Below are positions 53,387 to 62,768 of a stretch of 64,000 bases of DNA, piece by piece. Made by a program: the position numbers and the translations under genes. Under the pieces are notes generated by a model, which searched no databases, had not been told where the DNA came from, and worked only from the letters and a program-made list of their open reading frames with translations. Positions within the stretch are counted from its first letter, which is position 1, and every line of letters begins with the position of its first letter. The stretch comes from Schinkia azotoformans LMG 9581. Lineage in GTDB: Bacteria > Bacillota > Bacilli > Bacillales > Bacillaceae_J. The stretch is taken from assembly GCF_000307855.1 (NCBI RefSeq), contig NZ_AJLR01000033.1:47333-111332 (forward strand). The letters run 5' to 3'.

Positions 53387-54913
53387 ATGCATAAAACAAA
53401 GTTATGGTTTTACTCGATTTTGTCCATTCTTCTGTTAGTACTAATGAATGGACAACCTATTGATGCAAATGCTGCCAATAGTACCTATTCAAAATATGTC
53501 AATTCAGCTAGGGGCTATCAACTTAACTATCCTTCCAATATGGAGGTTGATGATAGTATTGGGCAGATAAGAACCTTATTCCATGACGATCAAACACAAA
53601 TCGAAATCTACTATGATAATTTTTACAACACTGTCCATGATGCAAACACATACATAAATTACAGTAATAATTTCATAGCGAATAAAAAAGATCATCTAGT
53701 TGAATACAATAAAACTACTAAGGTAGCTGAAAAAAAAGTTCATATTCTGAAATGGCATCGTAATAAATTAGCCAAAGTTGAAAATGATAAAAACTACTAT
53801 TTCTCTGCTGAAATTATAAAAAATAAGAATGAGGTTTTTACAATATTCATCAAATCGGCACAGCCTATTTCTAATGAGATGGACATTGTGAAAAGCTTTA
53901 AAATACAGAAGCCAATAGGAAATGTTGCAGCCATGCCTTCTCCTCTTTTCAAACAATCTACACCTGAATCAAAGCAGCTAAGCGAAGAAACAAAAGCAGT
54001 TTTACAACAATATTTTTCAAAGGACAGTTCATTGACATGGGGTATTTTTGAACCATCCGCTCCAGGTACTATGACGAAACTAAACCAGATTGAAGAAAGA
54101 GTGAATCATGAATTTTCTTTCCTTATCCGTTATTCTGATCTGGATGAACAAGTCCCAGTTCAGGAATTTATGAATGCCTACAATGAAGGAAAGTTATTGG
54201 AACTAACGTTACAAACGAGTCACTCTAAAATAGATGATTCCAGCATTTTCTATGATATCTTAAATGGTAAATATGATGAATACCTTCATCAATATGCCAA
54301 AAACATTAAAGAATTCGGACATCCTGTTCTTTTCCGCTTAAATAATGAAATGAACGGCGACTGGTGTGTTTATTCAAGCTATTATTTTTCTAAAGATACG
54401 GACCTTTATAAAGAAGTTTGGAAATACATTTACCACATTTTTGATAAAGAAGAGATCGATAATGTTCTTTGGGTCTGGAATCCAAATCACGATTCAATGC
54501 CAGGCTTTGCTTGGAATCATTCTGTGTTATATTATCCAGGTGACGAATATGTCGATATTGTTGGGCTAACAGCTTATAATACAGGTACTTATTATTCGGG
54601 TGAAAAATGGACTAATTTCTTTACACTCTATCAGTCCCTTTATAATGAATATTCAGCTTTATCAGCAAAACCGCTTATGATTACAGAGTTTGGTTCCAAT
54701 TCTGTTGGTGGCGATAAATCCCAGTGGATTCAAAATATGTTCAGCAATATCGATAAATTCCCTAGAATTAAGGTCACCATTTGGTGGAGTGGTACAGACT
54801 GGGATAGTAAAGGCAACCCTGCCCGCATTTACCGTTTGGATGAAAACGAGGCGGTTTTGGATATATTTCGACTAAACTTTGAGAAATACAATAATCGTAG
54901 TGTGGGATTTTAA
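53387..54913 (+). CDS. Exported glycoside hydrolase, family 26-like
   Basis: A 508-residue exported protein. A signal peptide (FYSILSILLLVLMNGQPIDA) ends near ANAAN. Residues 35-175 form a lipoprotein-like or PsbP-type beta domain (GYQLNYPSNMEVDD). Residues about 205-500 resemble GH26 endo-beta-mannanases or lichenases: FRLNNEMNGDW gives the acid/base Glu321, VLWVWNPNHDS follows, VDIVGLTAYNTG is conserved and LMITEFGSN holds the nucleophile Glu434. It probably cuts a beta-linked polysaccharide outside the cell. AAAGGAGCG precedes the ATG. It has its own terminator. Confidence 0.8.
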   Translation: MHKTKLWFYSILSILLLVLMNGQPIDANAANSTYSKYVNSARGYQLNYPSNMEVDDSIGQIRTLFHDDQTQIEIYYDNFYNTVHDANTYINYSNNFIANKKDHLVEYNKTTKVAEKKVHILKWHRNKLAKVENDKNYYFSAEIIKNKNEVFTIFIKSAQPISNEMDIVKSFKIQKPIGNVAAMPSPLFKQSTPESKQLSEETKAVLQQYFSKDSSLTWGIFEPSAPGTMTKLNQIEERVNHEFSFLIRYSDLDEQVPVQEFMNAYNEGKLLELTLQTSHSKIDDSSIFYDILNGKYDEYLHQYAKNIKEFGHPVLFRLNNEMNGDWCVYSSYYFSKDTDLYKEVWKYIYHIFDKEEIDNVLWVWNPNHDSMPGFAWNHSVLYYPGDEYVDIVGLTAYNTGTYYSGEKWTNFFTLYQSLYNEYSALSAKPLMITEFGSNSVGGDKSQWIQNMFSNIDKFPRIKVTIWWSGTDWDSKGNPARIYRLDENEAVLDIFRLNFEKYNNRSVGF

Positions 54914-54926
54914 CTTTATAAGTCAT

Positions 54927-54963
54927 AAAAAGAGGCCCCTATTATTAGGTAGCCTCCTTTTTG
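54927..54963. terminator. Bidirectional terminator between convergent genes
   Basis: AAAAAGAGGC and GCCTCCTTTTT form the outer stem; CCTA and TAGG pair inside. It separates the glycosidase from the oxidoreductase. Confidence 0.83.
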
Positions 54964-54964
54964 C

Positions 54965-56710
54965 CTAGTTCCAGTTGAAAAGTGTCATTAAGATTGTGTA
55001 CATTTCTGCCTTTGTCATTTGTTTTTGACCGCTGACTTTGATTTCAGCCATAGGGTGCGGTAGTTTAGCTAGAATTCTATTAACCTCATCCAATGTTAAT
55101 GGAACATAAGCGTTCACTTCATTATAGGCAGATAGGTATTCAATATTTTCTTTATATTTTGGATCCTCTAGTGACATAACTAAAAATATCTGTCGTAAAA
55201 TGTTGCTGAAGGATTGGTTCATTGCAACTTTATCTTCTTCGACATAATTATCATAGTTTCCATAAAGTGACCTTGTATTTAATAGTTCACGAATAGCCGG
55301 GTAATATGCTGCATTTTGATATGGATATTTTGCCGTAAACGGATCTACCAATTGGCCTTTCTTTTTAAGTACGGTTTGTAATTCTTTAATAACAGCTTGG
55401 TTTGCAGCCATTTGATCAAATGTTAGACCTTTTTGGGCAGCAATATTTGCAGCAGCGCCAGCCGCTTCCCCTGTTCCCATGCCGGTAGGTACAATGCGTA
55501 CGGAACCTGAAGCTAAGGAACTATAGCCACCTGAACGCCCAACGACAAGTAGATTATTAACGTTCTGTGGTACTAGACTTCTAAATGGAATTCCATACTT
55601 ATCTGGGTTTACAATAACCGCCCCTGGATCTTCTAGTGAAACGGCTTGTATATCAGATGGATAGGCACCATAGGCAATGGTATCCCAATGATATTTATTT
55701 TCCCATAAATCACTGACAGGCAGCTGATATAGTGATTTAATATGTCTTGTTTCCCTTACATAAAGCTCCTCCGGAAAACTAGCAATCTTCGCATTTTCGA
55801 AACCTGGAAAATTCACCTTTAACCATTCTAAAATATGGCCAATTTCTTTCTTCCCACGTTCAATGCCCTCTTTCCTTGATGATGGATCTAGTCCATCCAC
55901 CCCAAATATTTGCAAGGCATTGATATAATAGCCACCCTCCGTTTTTGCTAAATTAAAGCCGCGAAGACGCATATTGGGATCAACGGGCTTATAGATTTGT
56001 CTTAGCTTAGAAAACCCCCATGCTCCCTCATTTGTAACCTGGGCAGAACCAAATTTCCCGCTTTTTGCAGTTTGTTTAATTTTATCCCAATCTAATCCAT
56101 TTAAATGAATCATTAATGTTACAGCCATTTGTTTATCTTCGAAGCCAACATCTGCAGCACCTAAAAAGCTAGGTACACCGCTTAAAACTGCAAAATCGGC
56201 ATCCTGTGTTGCATCAATGTATGTACTTGCCGTTAATTGTTTTTTATAACCATTCGTTTTAATTGAAATACTTTTAATGATCTTATCTTCAACGGTTACA
56301 TTTTCAACCTTTGTATTCAAGATTAGACTTAAATTTGGTTGGTTCTGGACCATATTAAGAAAAACGGCACTTGCTTTTTCAGGTTCAAAGGACAAGCCAC
56401 TGCCAACCCTTTTATGCCATTCCTGGAAAATTCCCTTCGTTGCCATTTTTCCGCTTTTATCTTTCGGAAAATCAAGAAAATTCATCATACCGAATGTAAA
56501 TAAACCACCTAAACCATTCCGTTCTTCGATTAATAGGGTTTTAGCGCCACTTCTTGCTGATGATAGGGCAGCAGCAACACCTTCCGGTTCCCCTCCAATT
56601 ACAATAACATCATAGTCCGGTTGCCCGTTGGCAGCATCAGCCATCATTAGGCCAAAACTTGAAAAACTAGAAATAAGTAATGCAAAAATTAATAAAAATT
56701 TAACCTTCAT
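54965..56710 (-). CDS. Exported FAD-dependent oxidoreductase (paralogue 1)
   Basis: A 581-residue protein with a Sec signal peptide (VKFLLIFALLISSFSSFGL to ADAAN) followed directly by a Rossmann FAD-binding motif, YDVIVIGGEPEGVAAALSSA, and LLIEERNGLGGLFTFGMMNF. IDATQDADFAVLSGVPSFLG and LLVVGRSGGYSSLASGSVRI are further conserved blocks of the PF12831-type oxidoreductases. The last residues, MTKAEMYTILMTLFNW, resemble the end of an S-layer homology motif. Substrate unknown. It is divergent from a close paralogue at 56914, with 203 bases between the starts. Confidence 0.85.
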   Translation of the reverse strand: MKVKFLLIFALLISSFSSFGLMMADAANGQPDYDVIVIGGEPEGVAAALSSARSGAKTLLIEERNGLGGLFTFGMMNFLDFPKDKSGKMATKGIFQEWHKRVGSGLSFEPEKASAVFLNMVQNQPNLSLILNTKVENVTVEDKIIKSISIKTNGYKKQLTASTYIDATQDADFAVLSGVPSFLGAADVGFEDKQMAVTLMIHLNGLDWDKIKQTAKSGKFGSAQVTNEGAWGFSKLRQIYKPVDPNMRLRGFNLAKTEGGYYINALQIFGVDGLDPSSRKEGIERGKKEIGHILEWLKVNFPGFENAKIASFPEELYVRETRHIKSLYQLPVSDLWENKYHWDTIAYGAYPSDIQAVSLEDPGAVIVNPDKYGIPFRSLVPQNVNNLLVVGRSGGYSSLASGSVRIVPTGMGTGEAAGAAANIAAQKGLTFDQMAANQAVIKELQTVLKKKGQLVDPFTAKYPYQNAAYYPAIRELLNTRSLYGNYDNYVEEDKVAMNQSFSNILRQIFLVMSLEDPKYKENIEYLSAYNEVNAYVPLTLDEVNRILAKLPHPMAEIKVSGQKQMTKAEMYTILMTLFNWN

Positions 56711-56913
56711 TTCTCTCTCCTTTTTTTAGAAAAATATTATAAAAATGGTTATCTATCAAAATACTACCATATTACTTTGATTAAATTAACTAGAATTTGT
56801 AACTAGATTTTGAAACTTTATCGGGTTTTCAATCGTCTGTTAATAGTTGGTATCCTTTCATCCCTTTCGGATTAATGGTATGATTAAAAAAATGTTTAAT
56901 GAGGTAAGTGCTA

Positions 56914-58728
56914 ATGAAAAAAATGTACATAATATTTTCAATTCTTTTTTTACTATTTTTAACCGGCTGTATCCCGGCTATGAAAAACCCTGATGTAGAG
57001 GCAAAGGACAAAATAGACCTTAGCCTATTAAATGAAGAAAAGATAATTAACAATTTTGACGTTATCGTTATTGGTGGCGAACCAGAAGGAGTTGCCGCTG
57101 CCCTATCTGCTGCAAGAAATGGAGTTAGTACTCTGCTAATCGAAGAACGTGACGGGCTTGGTGGACTCTTTACGTATGGTAAAATGAATGTTCTTGATTT
57201 CCCCCATGGAATAGATAATAAAGTGTTAAGTAGTGGTATTTTCGATGAATGGCATCGGATGGTAGGGAAAAAGAAATCATTTGAAATTCATGATGCTAAA
57301 AATGCATTTTTAAATATGGTTTATAACCAGGAAAATTTATCGATGTTGCTTAACACTGAAGTAAAAAATATTGAAGTAAATGATCAAGGCGAGATTACAG
57401 GCCTTACTGTTCTAAAAAACAATAAAACATATACACTCCAAGCGAAGAATTACATTGATGCCACCCAAGATGCAGACGTCGCCTTTCTCAGTGGTGTTCC
57501 ACATTTCATCGGAGCAGCTGATGTCGGACAAAACGGGCGGTTAATGGCAACAACATTAATGATTCATTTTGTAGATGTTGACTGGAGTAAAATTAAGGAA
57601 GTAGCTAAAAAAGAAACGTTTGGCTCTGCGGAAGTAACTAAGGAAGCGGCCTGGGGGTTTTCAAAACTCCGTGAGGTATATGAACCACAGGATCTAAATA
57701 TGAGGCTTCGTGGATTTAATTTAATTAAAAATGATGAGGGCTATTATATTAATGCTTTACAAATTTTTGGTGTAGATGGATTATCCAAAGAATCCATCCA
57801 AGAGGGAATTGAAAGAGGGAAAGAAGAGACTAAACATATCCTTGAATGGTTAAAGGTAAACTTCCCAGGATTTGAGAATGCAAAAATTGCTTCTTACCCA
57901 AGTGAACTATATATTCGCGAGACTCGACATATCAATTCACTTTATCAACTGCCAGTCAGTGATCTATGGGAAAACAAATACCATTGGGATACGATTGCAT
58001 ACGGCGGTTACCCATCGGACATTCAATCGACATCCGTCGGTGATGCTGGTGCTATCGTAGTAAATCCTACACAATACGGTATCCCTTTTAGAAGCTTGGT
58101 CCCACAAAAAATAACAAACCTGCTTGTCGTTGGTCGTTCAGGTGGTTATTCTTCACTTGCCCAAGGCTCTGTTCGAATCGTTCCAACAGGTATGGCGACG
58201 GGAGAAGGTGCAGGGGCTGCAAGTGCTATTGCGATAAAACATAACTTGGATTTTCACACGATGTCTAAGAATAAAAAAATTATCTCAGAACTCCAACAAA
58301 CACTAACGGCGCAAGGAGCTGAAGTTAAAAAGTTTCATGCTCCATTTCCATACGAGGATAAATGGTATTACCCTGCCATTCGTGAACTGTTAAATCACCG
58401 AGCCCTATTTGGTGGATATACAAATGACCTGTCAGAAAATGAAATAGCGAATAACAAATCATTTTCGAACCTGCTATTACACACCTATCTTGTGATGCGT
58501 AATAGCAATCCAAAATATGAAGAGAACATCCAATATTTAAATCATTATTTTAAGTCAAATGAAATGATTAACCTAACTACTGGGGAAATTGAAACCATTA
58601 TAAATGGACTACCCATTAAAGATTTTAATGATTCCTACAAGGAAGAAATATTGAAATGGAAGGATAAAGATTCCCTTACCCGTGAGGAAATGTATATTAT
58701 CGTCGGAAAGTTATTTGGTTGGATATAA
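56914..58728 (+). CDS. FAD-dependent oxidoreductase lipoprotein (paralogue 2)
   Basis: A 604-residue paralogue of the 54965-56710 protein; blocks such as FDVIVIGGEPEGVAAALSAA, GLGGLFTYGKMNVLDFP, YIDATQDADVAFLSGVP and NLLVVGRSGGYSSLAQGSVR align closely. Instead of a cleavable Sec signal it has a lipobox, LTGC, with Cys19, so it should be lipid-anchored outside the membrane. It ends LTREEMYIIVGKLFGWI, again like the end of an SLH motif. ATG 56914 is chosen because GAGGTAAG lies about nine bases upstream; GTG 56908 abuts it. Confidence 0.86.
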   Translation: MKKMYIIFSILFLLFLTGCIPAMKNPDVEAKDKIDLSLLNEEKIINNFDVIVIGGEPEGVAAALSAARNGVSTLLIEERDGLGGLFTYGKMNVLDFPHGIDNKVLSSGIFDEWHRMVGKKKSFEIHDAKNAFLNMVYNQENLSMLLNTEVKNIEVNDQGEITGLTVLKNNKTYTLQAKNYIDATQDADVAFLSGVPHFIGAADVGQNGRLMATTLMIHFVDVDWSKIKEVAKKETFGSAEVTKEAAWGFSKLREVYEPQDLNMRLRGFNLIKNDEGYYINALQIFGVDGLSKESIQEGIERGKEETKHILEWLKVNFPGFENAKIASYPSELYIRETRHINSLYQLPVSDLWENKYHWDTIAYGGYPSDIQSTSVGDAGAIVVNPTQYGIPFRSLVPQKITNLLVVGRSGGYSSLAQGSVRIVPTGMATGEGAGAASAIAIKHNLDFHTMSKNKKIISELQQTLTAQGAEVKKFHAPFPYEDKWYYPAIRELLNHRALFGGYTNDLSENEIANNKSFSNLLLHTYLVMRNSNPKYEENIQYLNHYFKSNEMINLTTGEIETIINGLPIKDFNDSYKEEILKWKDKDSLTREEMYIIVGKLFGWI

Positions 58729-58742
58729 GAAGTAACAAAAAA

Positions 58743-58778
58743 AGAGTCGCTTTTATGTAATAAGCGACTCTCTTTTTG
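58743..58778. terminator. Bidirectional terminator
   Basis: AGAGTCGCTT and AAGCGACTCT form a perfect ten-base stem, with an A-run before and CTTTTTG after, between the convergent oxidoreductase and hfq-like genes. Confidence 0.9.
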
Positions 58779-58788
58779 TTGGTTATCA

Positions 58789-58989
58789 TTATTTTACAAT
58801 TGTACTAATGGCTCCTTTACCCAGCATTTGCTGTTGCCCCTTAGAATCAATCAGAATGGTAAAATTATCATGGCCAATGATCTTGCATTTTAATGGGACA
58901 CCGTTCGTTGTATAAATTGTTACAACACGCCCACTTTCAATAATTTCATTCAAAAATCTAGTTTGTAAATCAAATTTACTAGTTGTCAT
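58789..58989 (-). CDS. hfq: Hfq-like RNA chaperone with altered Sm2 motif
   Basis: A 66-residue Sm-fold protein. The N-terminal LQTRFLNEIIESGRVVTIYT and GHDNFTILIDSKGQQQM are clearly Hfq Sm1-type segments, with Gln9 and Phe43 conserved. The diagnostic Sm2 motif (Y/F)KHAIS reads GKGAIS at 57-62: the Lys is kept but Tyr and His are both Gly. The acidic/His-rich tail is missing. It may be a second, divergent Hfq like those of some Bacillus cereus strains. ATG 58989 follows AAGGGG. It is a single gene. Confidence 0.85.
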   Translation of the reverse strand: MTTSKFDLQTRFLNEIIESGRVVTIYTTNGVPLKCKIIGHDNFTILIDSKGQQQMLGKGAISTIVK

Positions 58990-59161
58990 CTACATAAACC
59001 CCTTATGCTTAAATTTGTGTTTTTATTGCTACATATTTTTATCTATTACAGGTATTTACAAATCAGCGCTTTTAAATACTTCCCTTATTACTTTTCTATT
59101 CTATGGAAAAATTCAAAATCCTTTTTTTATCTATAATTTATTTATAATTTCTTAAATTGAT

Positions 59162-59214
59162 TTGCAATTAAAACATACGTTCTGTATAATCGTAACAAAA
59201 GGAACTAATGTTCC
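59162..59214 (+). promoter_or_regulatory. Sigma-A promoter with two LexA/DinR-type motifs
   Basis: TTGCAA (59162-59167) and TATAAT (59185-59190) are exactly 17 bases apart. Between them lies AAAC-ATAC-GTTC (59171-59182), one base short of GAAC-N4-GTTC. A perfect GGAAC-TAAT-GTTCC (59201-59214) lies just past the expected transcription start. GAAC-N4-GTTC is the B. subtilis DinR/LexA box core. The flanking CG/CG bases of the full consensus are not all present. Confidence 0.6.
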
Positions 59215-59229
59215 TATTGGAGGTTTTTT

Positions 59230-59424
59230 ATGAATTACAAACTTTTGTATACGAGCAGGTATGGTAGTCAAAGAAAGATTGTTATTTTTGATTTTAAGCG
59301 AGGAATGATGATTGAGTTAACGATTGATGAACTTGAAAAAGAAGAGCTTGATTTAAAATTAAGGCAATATATTATTAAAATGAAAGACCAAATTGATAGC
59401 GGCTATTGGGATTATCCGATATAG
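59230..59424 (+). CDS. Small hypothetical protein, 64 residues
   Basis: A soluble protein starting MNYKLLYTSRYGSQRKIVIF and ending SGYWDYPI, with a predicted beta-rich N-terminal half and a helical middle (IDELEKEELDLKLRQYIIKM). GGAGG lies at a normal distance before the ATG. It has a strong promoter with two LexA-like motifs, so it may be induced by DNA damage. It has no membrane segment or LysM domain, so it is not YneA. I do not recognise the family. The GH18 gene converges on it with a seven-base gap. Confidence 0.7.
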   Translation: MNYKLLYTSRYGSQRKIVIFDFKRGMMIELTIDELEKEELDLKLRQYIIKMKDQIDSGYWDYPI

Positions 59425-59431
59425 CTTTTGA

Positions 59432-60691
59432 CTATTTAATTACCGTAATTTCCTGCTTGAGAAATGCCCAATTTTGGGGGAAATCAAATTGTAATTGCCA
59501 AAAAGTAACACCCAAAAGTTTATAAAGATCGACTAATTGATACCTTTGAGTATACCCTCTTATATCCACAAACCAAACGACATGTTGATCAATACTCTGA
59601 TAGCCAAAATATGGAGAAGCAGCCAAAATGTCATAATTTATTTCCGCACCAACAGATATTGCAAAGTTCTGAGCGGCGTTGGCTGATAATGCAGTTGTAA
59701 TATTCTCGGGAACCTTCCAATCGTAGCCATATAACGGTAAAGCAATTTGCATCTTTCTTGGGTCTATAAGCCCGACTGAATACTGTACAACTTGCTCCAT
59801 CCACCATAAAGGAGCTATTGGATTTGGAGGACCGGTTGGATACCCATAATCCATTGTCATCACAGCCACTATATCGGCAACATTGCCAATCTCTAAATAG
59901 TCATAAGCACCTATAATGCGATTAGTTGGAACATCTTCAGTTTTGGCATGTACATTAACATGAAGTATTTTACTTTCAAGTGCCTGTTTTAAATCCTTCA
60001 AAAATGTCACAAAATCATATCTTTGTGGTGGCGGGATAAATTCAAAATCAATACTAACCCCAGCATACCCTGCTTGATTCGTTAAATTAACAATACTGTC
60101 AATCAAACGTCTACGCAGTGTCGCATTAGCTAAAACAGCTCCCGCAAGTTCTGCACTAAATCCCTCTGAGGTTATATTACGTATCATCAATAAAGGCTTA
60201 ATCCCCAATTGTTTAGCACGTTGAATATACGGAGCATCATCCAATACCCTGTATGCCCATCCTTCCTGAAGAAAAGAATAGGCTACAATGGCGATATAAG
60301 TAAGACTGTTGGCTGTTTTATTTATTACCTCCAAGGCTTTTAAAGATTGAGGGACTAGAAATCCGAGGGTTTGGATTTTTGCTTTGTTTGGAGAGGGAAT
60401 TGTGATTATTTGTCCAATGGATAGACGATTCGGGTCAATTTGCGGGTTTGCACTTATTATATTATAAGCTGTTGTATTGTACCTTATTGCTATTGACCAT
60501 AAGGTATCTCCAGCTTTTATTTTATATAATCGAATGTGCAGTTGTTCATCAGGAATATAGAGAGCTAATCCTGGCACAATGTTGGTGGATGATTCCAATC
60601 CATTGATTTCCATAATAGATTGAATGGATGTATTATATAGTTTTGCTATCGCCCATAAAGAGTCTCCTTTTTGCACAGTATGGATAGCCAC
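59432..60691 (-). CDS. LysM-GH18 spore cortex-lytic-type glycosidase
   Basis: A 419-residue protein with two LysM domains (HTVQKGDSLWAIAKLYNTSI; YKIKAGDTLWSIAIRYNTTA) and a family 18 glycosidase domain from about residue 110. The catalytic strand reads GYAGVSIDFEFIPP, where Asp and Glu of the DxE motif are present. It has no signal peptide, as for SleL/YaaH-type N-acetylglucosaminidases that act on spore cortex fragments and reach the spore coat during sporulation. It may function in germination. Other LysM-GH18 roles are possible. Confidence 0.87.
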   Translation of the reverse strand: MAIHTVQKGDSLWAIAKLYNTSIQSIMEINGLESSTNIVPGLALYIPDEQLHIRLYKIKAGDTLWSIAIRYNTTAYNIISANPQIDPNRLSIGQIITIPSPNKAKIQTLGFLVPQSLKALEVINKTANSLTYIAIVAYSFLQEGWAYRVLDDAPYIQRAKQLGIKPLLMIRNITSEGFSAELAGAVLANATLRRRLIDSIVNLTNQAGYAGVSIDFEFIPPPQRYDFVTFLKDLKQALESKILHVNVHAKTEDVPTNRIIGAYDYLEIGNVADIVAVMTMDYGYPTGPPNPIAPLWWMEQVVQYSVGLIDPRKMQIALPLYGYDWKVPENITTALSANAAQNFAISVGAEINYDILAASPYFGYQSIDQHVVWFVDIRGYTQRYQLVDLYKLLGVTFWQLQFDFPQNWAFLKQEITVIK

Positions 60692-60841
60692 TATATTTCA
60701 CCTTCCCATTTTATGTCATTATTATTATATTTATGGTAGGAGGCTTAATATTATGTTCTTTATAATAAATCATAGCAAGTGATAGTTTCCAACAAAAAGT
60801 GGTAAAATAAACCTGCAATCAATAAAGGAGATGAGATTCAT

Positions 60842-62068
60842 TTGAAAAAGGAAATCATTGATCGGTTCACTACCTATGTGAGAATCGATACTCAATCTAA
60901 TGATGCTAATGATGCATGCCCCTCTACACCCGGACAGCTTACGCTAGCGAATATGCTTGTCGATGAGCTAAAAAGCATTGGAATGGAGGAAGTTACAATT
61001 GATGGAAATGGCTATGTGATGGCTACACTTCCTGCCAATACAGATAAAGATGTACCAACTATTGGCTTTTTGGCTCATGTTGATACGGCTACAGATTTTA
61101 CCGGTAAAAATATTAACCCACAAATTTTAGAAAATTACACAGGAGATATTATTCAGTTAAATGAGAGCGTTGTACTTTCTCCAAAAGATTTTCCATCGTT
61201 AAATGCATACAAAGGACACACCCTAATAACGACTGACGGAACCACTTTACTTGGTGCAGATGATAAAGCTGGGATTGCTGAAATTATGACAGCGATGAAC
61301 TTTCTTTTACACCATCCTGAAATAAAGCATGGCAGAGTCAGAGTTGCTTTTACACCGGATGAAGAAATCGGACGTGGCCCACATAAATTTGACGTTGCAG
61401 CCTTTGATGCCAAATATGCCTACACAGTCGATGGTGGGCCACTTGGTGAACTTGAATATGAAAGTTTTAATGCTGCAGCGGCGAAAATTACAATTAAAGG
61501 GAAGAACATCCACCCCGGTACGGCTAAAGGGAAAATGGTCAATTCAATGAAAATCGCAATGGAATTGAACCGCAGACTTCCAGCCGAGGAAGCACCTGAG
61601 TTTACCGAAGGGTATGAAGGGTTTTATCATCTTCTTTCATTTGAGGGTAATGTTGAACAAACGAAACTGTACTATATCATCCGCGATTTTGATAGAAACA
61701 AGTTTCAAAATAGAAAAGTGAAACTAGAAAAAATTGTTCAAGATCTGAAAGCAGTGCACGGTGAGGATAATATTATTTTAGAAATGAAAGACCAATATTA
61801 TAATATGAAGGAAAAGATTGAACCTGTTAAAGAAATCGTTGATATTGCTTATGAGGCGATGGAAAAACTCGGTATCAAGCCGATCGTTAAACCAATTCGC
61901 GGCGGTACGGATGGCTCTCAACTATCCTTTATGGGATTACCAACACCAAATATCTTTACCGGCGGCGAAAATTACCATGGAAAATACGAATATATTTCTG
62001 TCGATAATATGGAAAAAGCTACAAACGTAATTATTGAAATCATTAAGCTTTTTGAGCAAAAATCCTAA
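60842..62068 (+). CDS. pepT: Peptidase T (tripeptidase)
   Basis: A 408-residue M20-type zinc aminopeptidase. [14 protein letters not shown] gives the first metal ligand, [16 protein letters not shown] the bridging Asp, [15 protein letters not shown] the catalytic Glu pair and [18 protein letters not shown] the next ligand; the final His is in [13 protein letters not shown]. It releases N-terminal residues from tripeptides in the cytosol. TTG 60842 follows AAAGGAGATGAG. It stands alone before a terminator. Confidence 0.96.
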   Translation: MKKEIIDRFTTYVRIDTQSNDANDACPSTPGQLTLANMLVDELKSIGMEEVTIDGNGYVMATLPANTDKDVPTIGFLAHVDTATDFTGKNINPQILENYTGDIIQLNESVVLSPKDFPSLNAYKGHTLITTDGTTLLGADDKAGIAEIMTAMNFLLHHPEIKHGRVRVAFTPDEEIGRGPHKFDVAAFDAKYAYTVDGGPLGELEYESFNAAAAKITIKGKNIHPGTAKGKMVNSMKIAMELNRRLPAEEAPEFTEGYEGFYHLLSFEGNVEQTKLYYIIRDFDRNKFQNRKVKLEKIVQDLKAVHGEDNIILEMKDQYYNMKEKIEPVKEIVDIAYEAMEKLGIKPIVKPIRGGTDGSQLSFMGLPTPNIFTGGENYHGKYEYISVDNMEKATNVIIEIIKLFEQKS

Positions 62069-62080
62069 TTGCAAAATAAG

Positions 62081-62126
62081 AAAAAGCGTGAAGTCACTTC
62101 ATTCTTCCTGAGACTCACGCTTTTTA
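62081..62126. terminator. Bidirectional terminator after pepT
   Basis: AAAAAGCGTGA and TCACGCTTTTT form an 11-base stem over a loop of about 22 bases; it serves the convergent bstA-like gene as well. Confidence 0.82.
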
Positions 62127-62147
62127 TTTTTTATATTAATTCTCTTC

Positions 62148-62669
62148 TTAGGCCCAGCCTTTTCGCTCGCATAAAGAAGTGATTTGGGCAAGATGGTGTT
62201 TTCCATGCCATGAATATAAGCCGATCGTAAACCCCAACGTAATTTCTCCTGATATCGGATTTGTATAAATTTTTTCAAAATCATTAGAACTTAGGTTACG
62301 TAAAAGGTTACTGAATCGAATATGCAAAGCTTCGAGCAAAGATAAAGAAACTTCAACAGGTAAGTAATTATCCGGTAATTCAGCCCATCTACTCTCTTCG
62401 AAGGTGTTAATTACTGGGTTTTCCTCAGTAAGAGCAAGTTTAATGCGAACATAATAATTCATACCAGTGTCAGCAAGGTGGTGTACGACTTGACGGATCG
62501 TCCAGCCCCCTTCCCGATACGTAGTATCAAGTTGCTCCTCATTTAAATCTTTAACAGCTTCACGCAGTGAAAATGGTAATTGCTCAAGATCGCTTATCCA
62601 AGTATTAAGAACATTACTTGTGATCTTCCCATCAAATTCAAATTTTCCAATTGGACATCTTACATCCAT
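62148..62669 (-). CDS. bstA: DinB/YfiT family bacillithiol transferase
   Basis: A 173-residue four-helix DinB-fold protein with the YfiT pattern: WTIRQVVHHLADTGMNYYVR supplies the first metal His, and LYSWHGKHHLAQITSL the other two. Members of this group, such as BstA in Bacillus and Staphylococcus, conjugate bacillithiol to electrophiles. Start ATG 62669 is preceded by GGGGGAAGG. It lies 99 bases from the metallo-hydrolase gene in the same orientation. Confidence 0.9.
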   Translation of the reverse strand: MDVRCPIGKFEFDGKITSNVLNTWISDLEQLPFSLREAVKDLNEEQLDTTYREGGWTIRQVVHHLADTGMNYYVRIKLALTEENPVINTFEESRWAELPDNYLPVEVSLSLLEALHIRFSNLLRNLSSNDFEKIYTNPISGEITLGFTIGLYSWHGKHHLAQITSLCERKGWA

Positions 62670-62768
62670 GTAACCTTCCCCCTTTTAAAAAACGAATTTT
62701 CCCTATTATCACAGTTTTACTATACCAAAAAGGAGATAAAGACTGAATTGATGTGCCCAATATTCCGA

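Noticed and set aside
59230..59424. The LexA-type small gene as the division inhibitor YneA
   Set aside because: YneA has an N-terminal membrane segment and a LysM domain; neither is present here.
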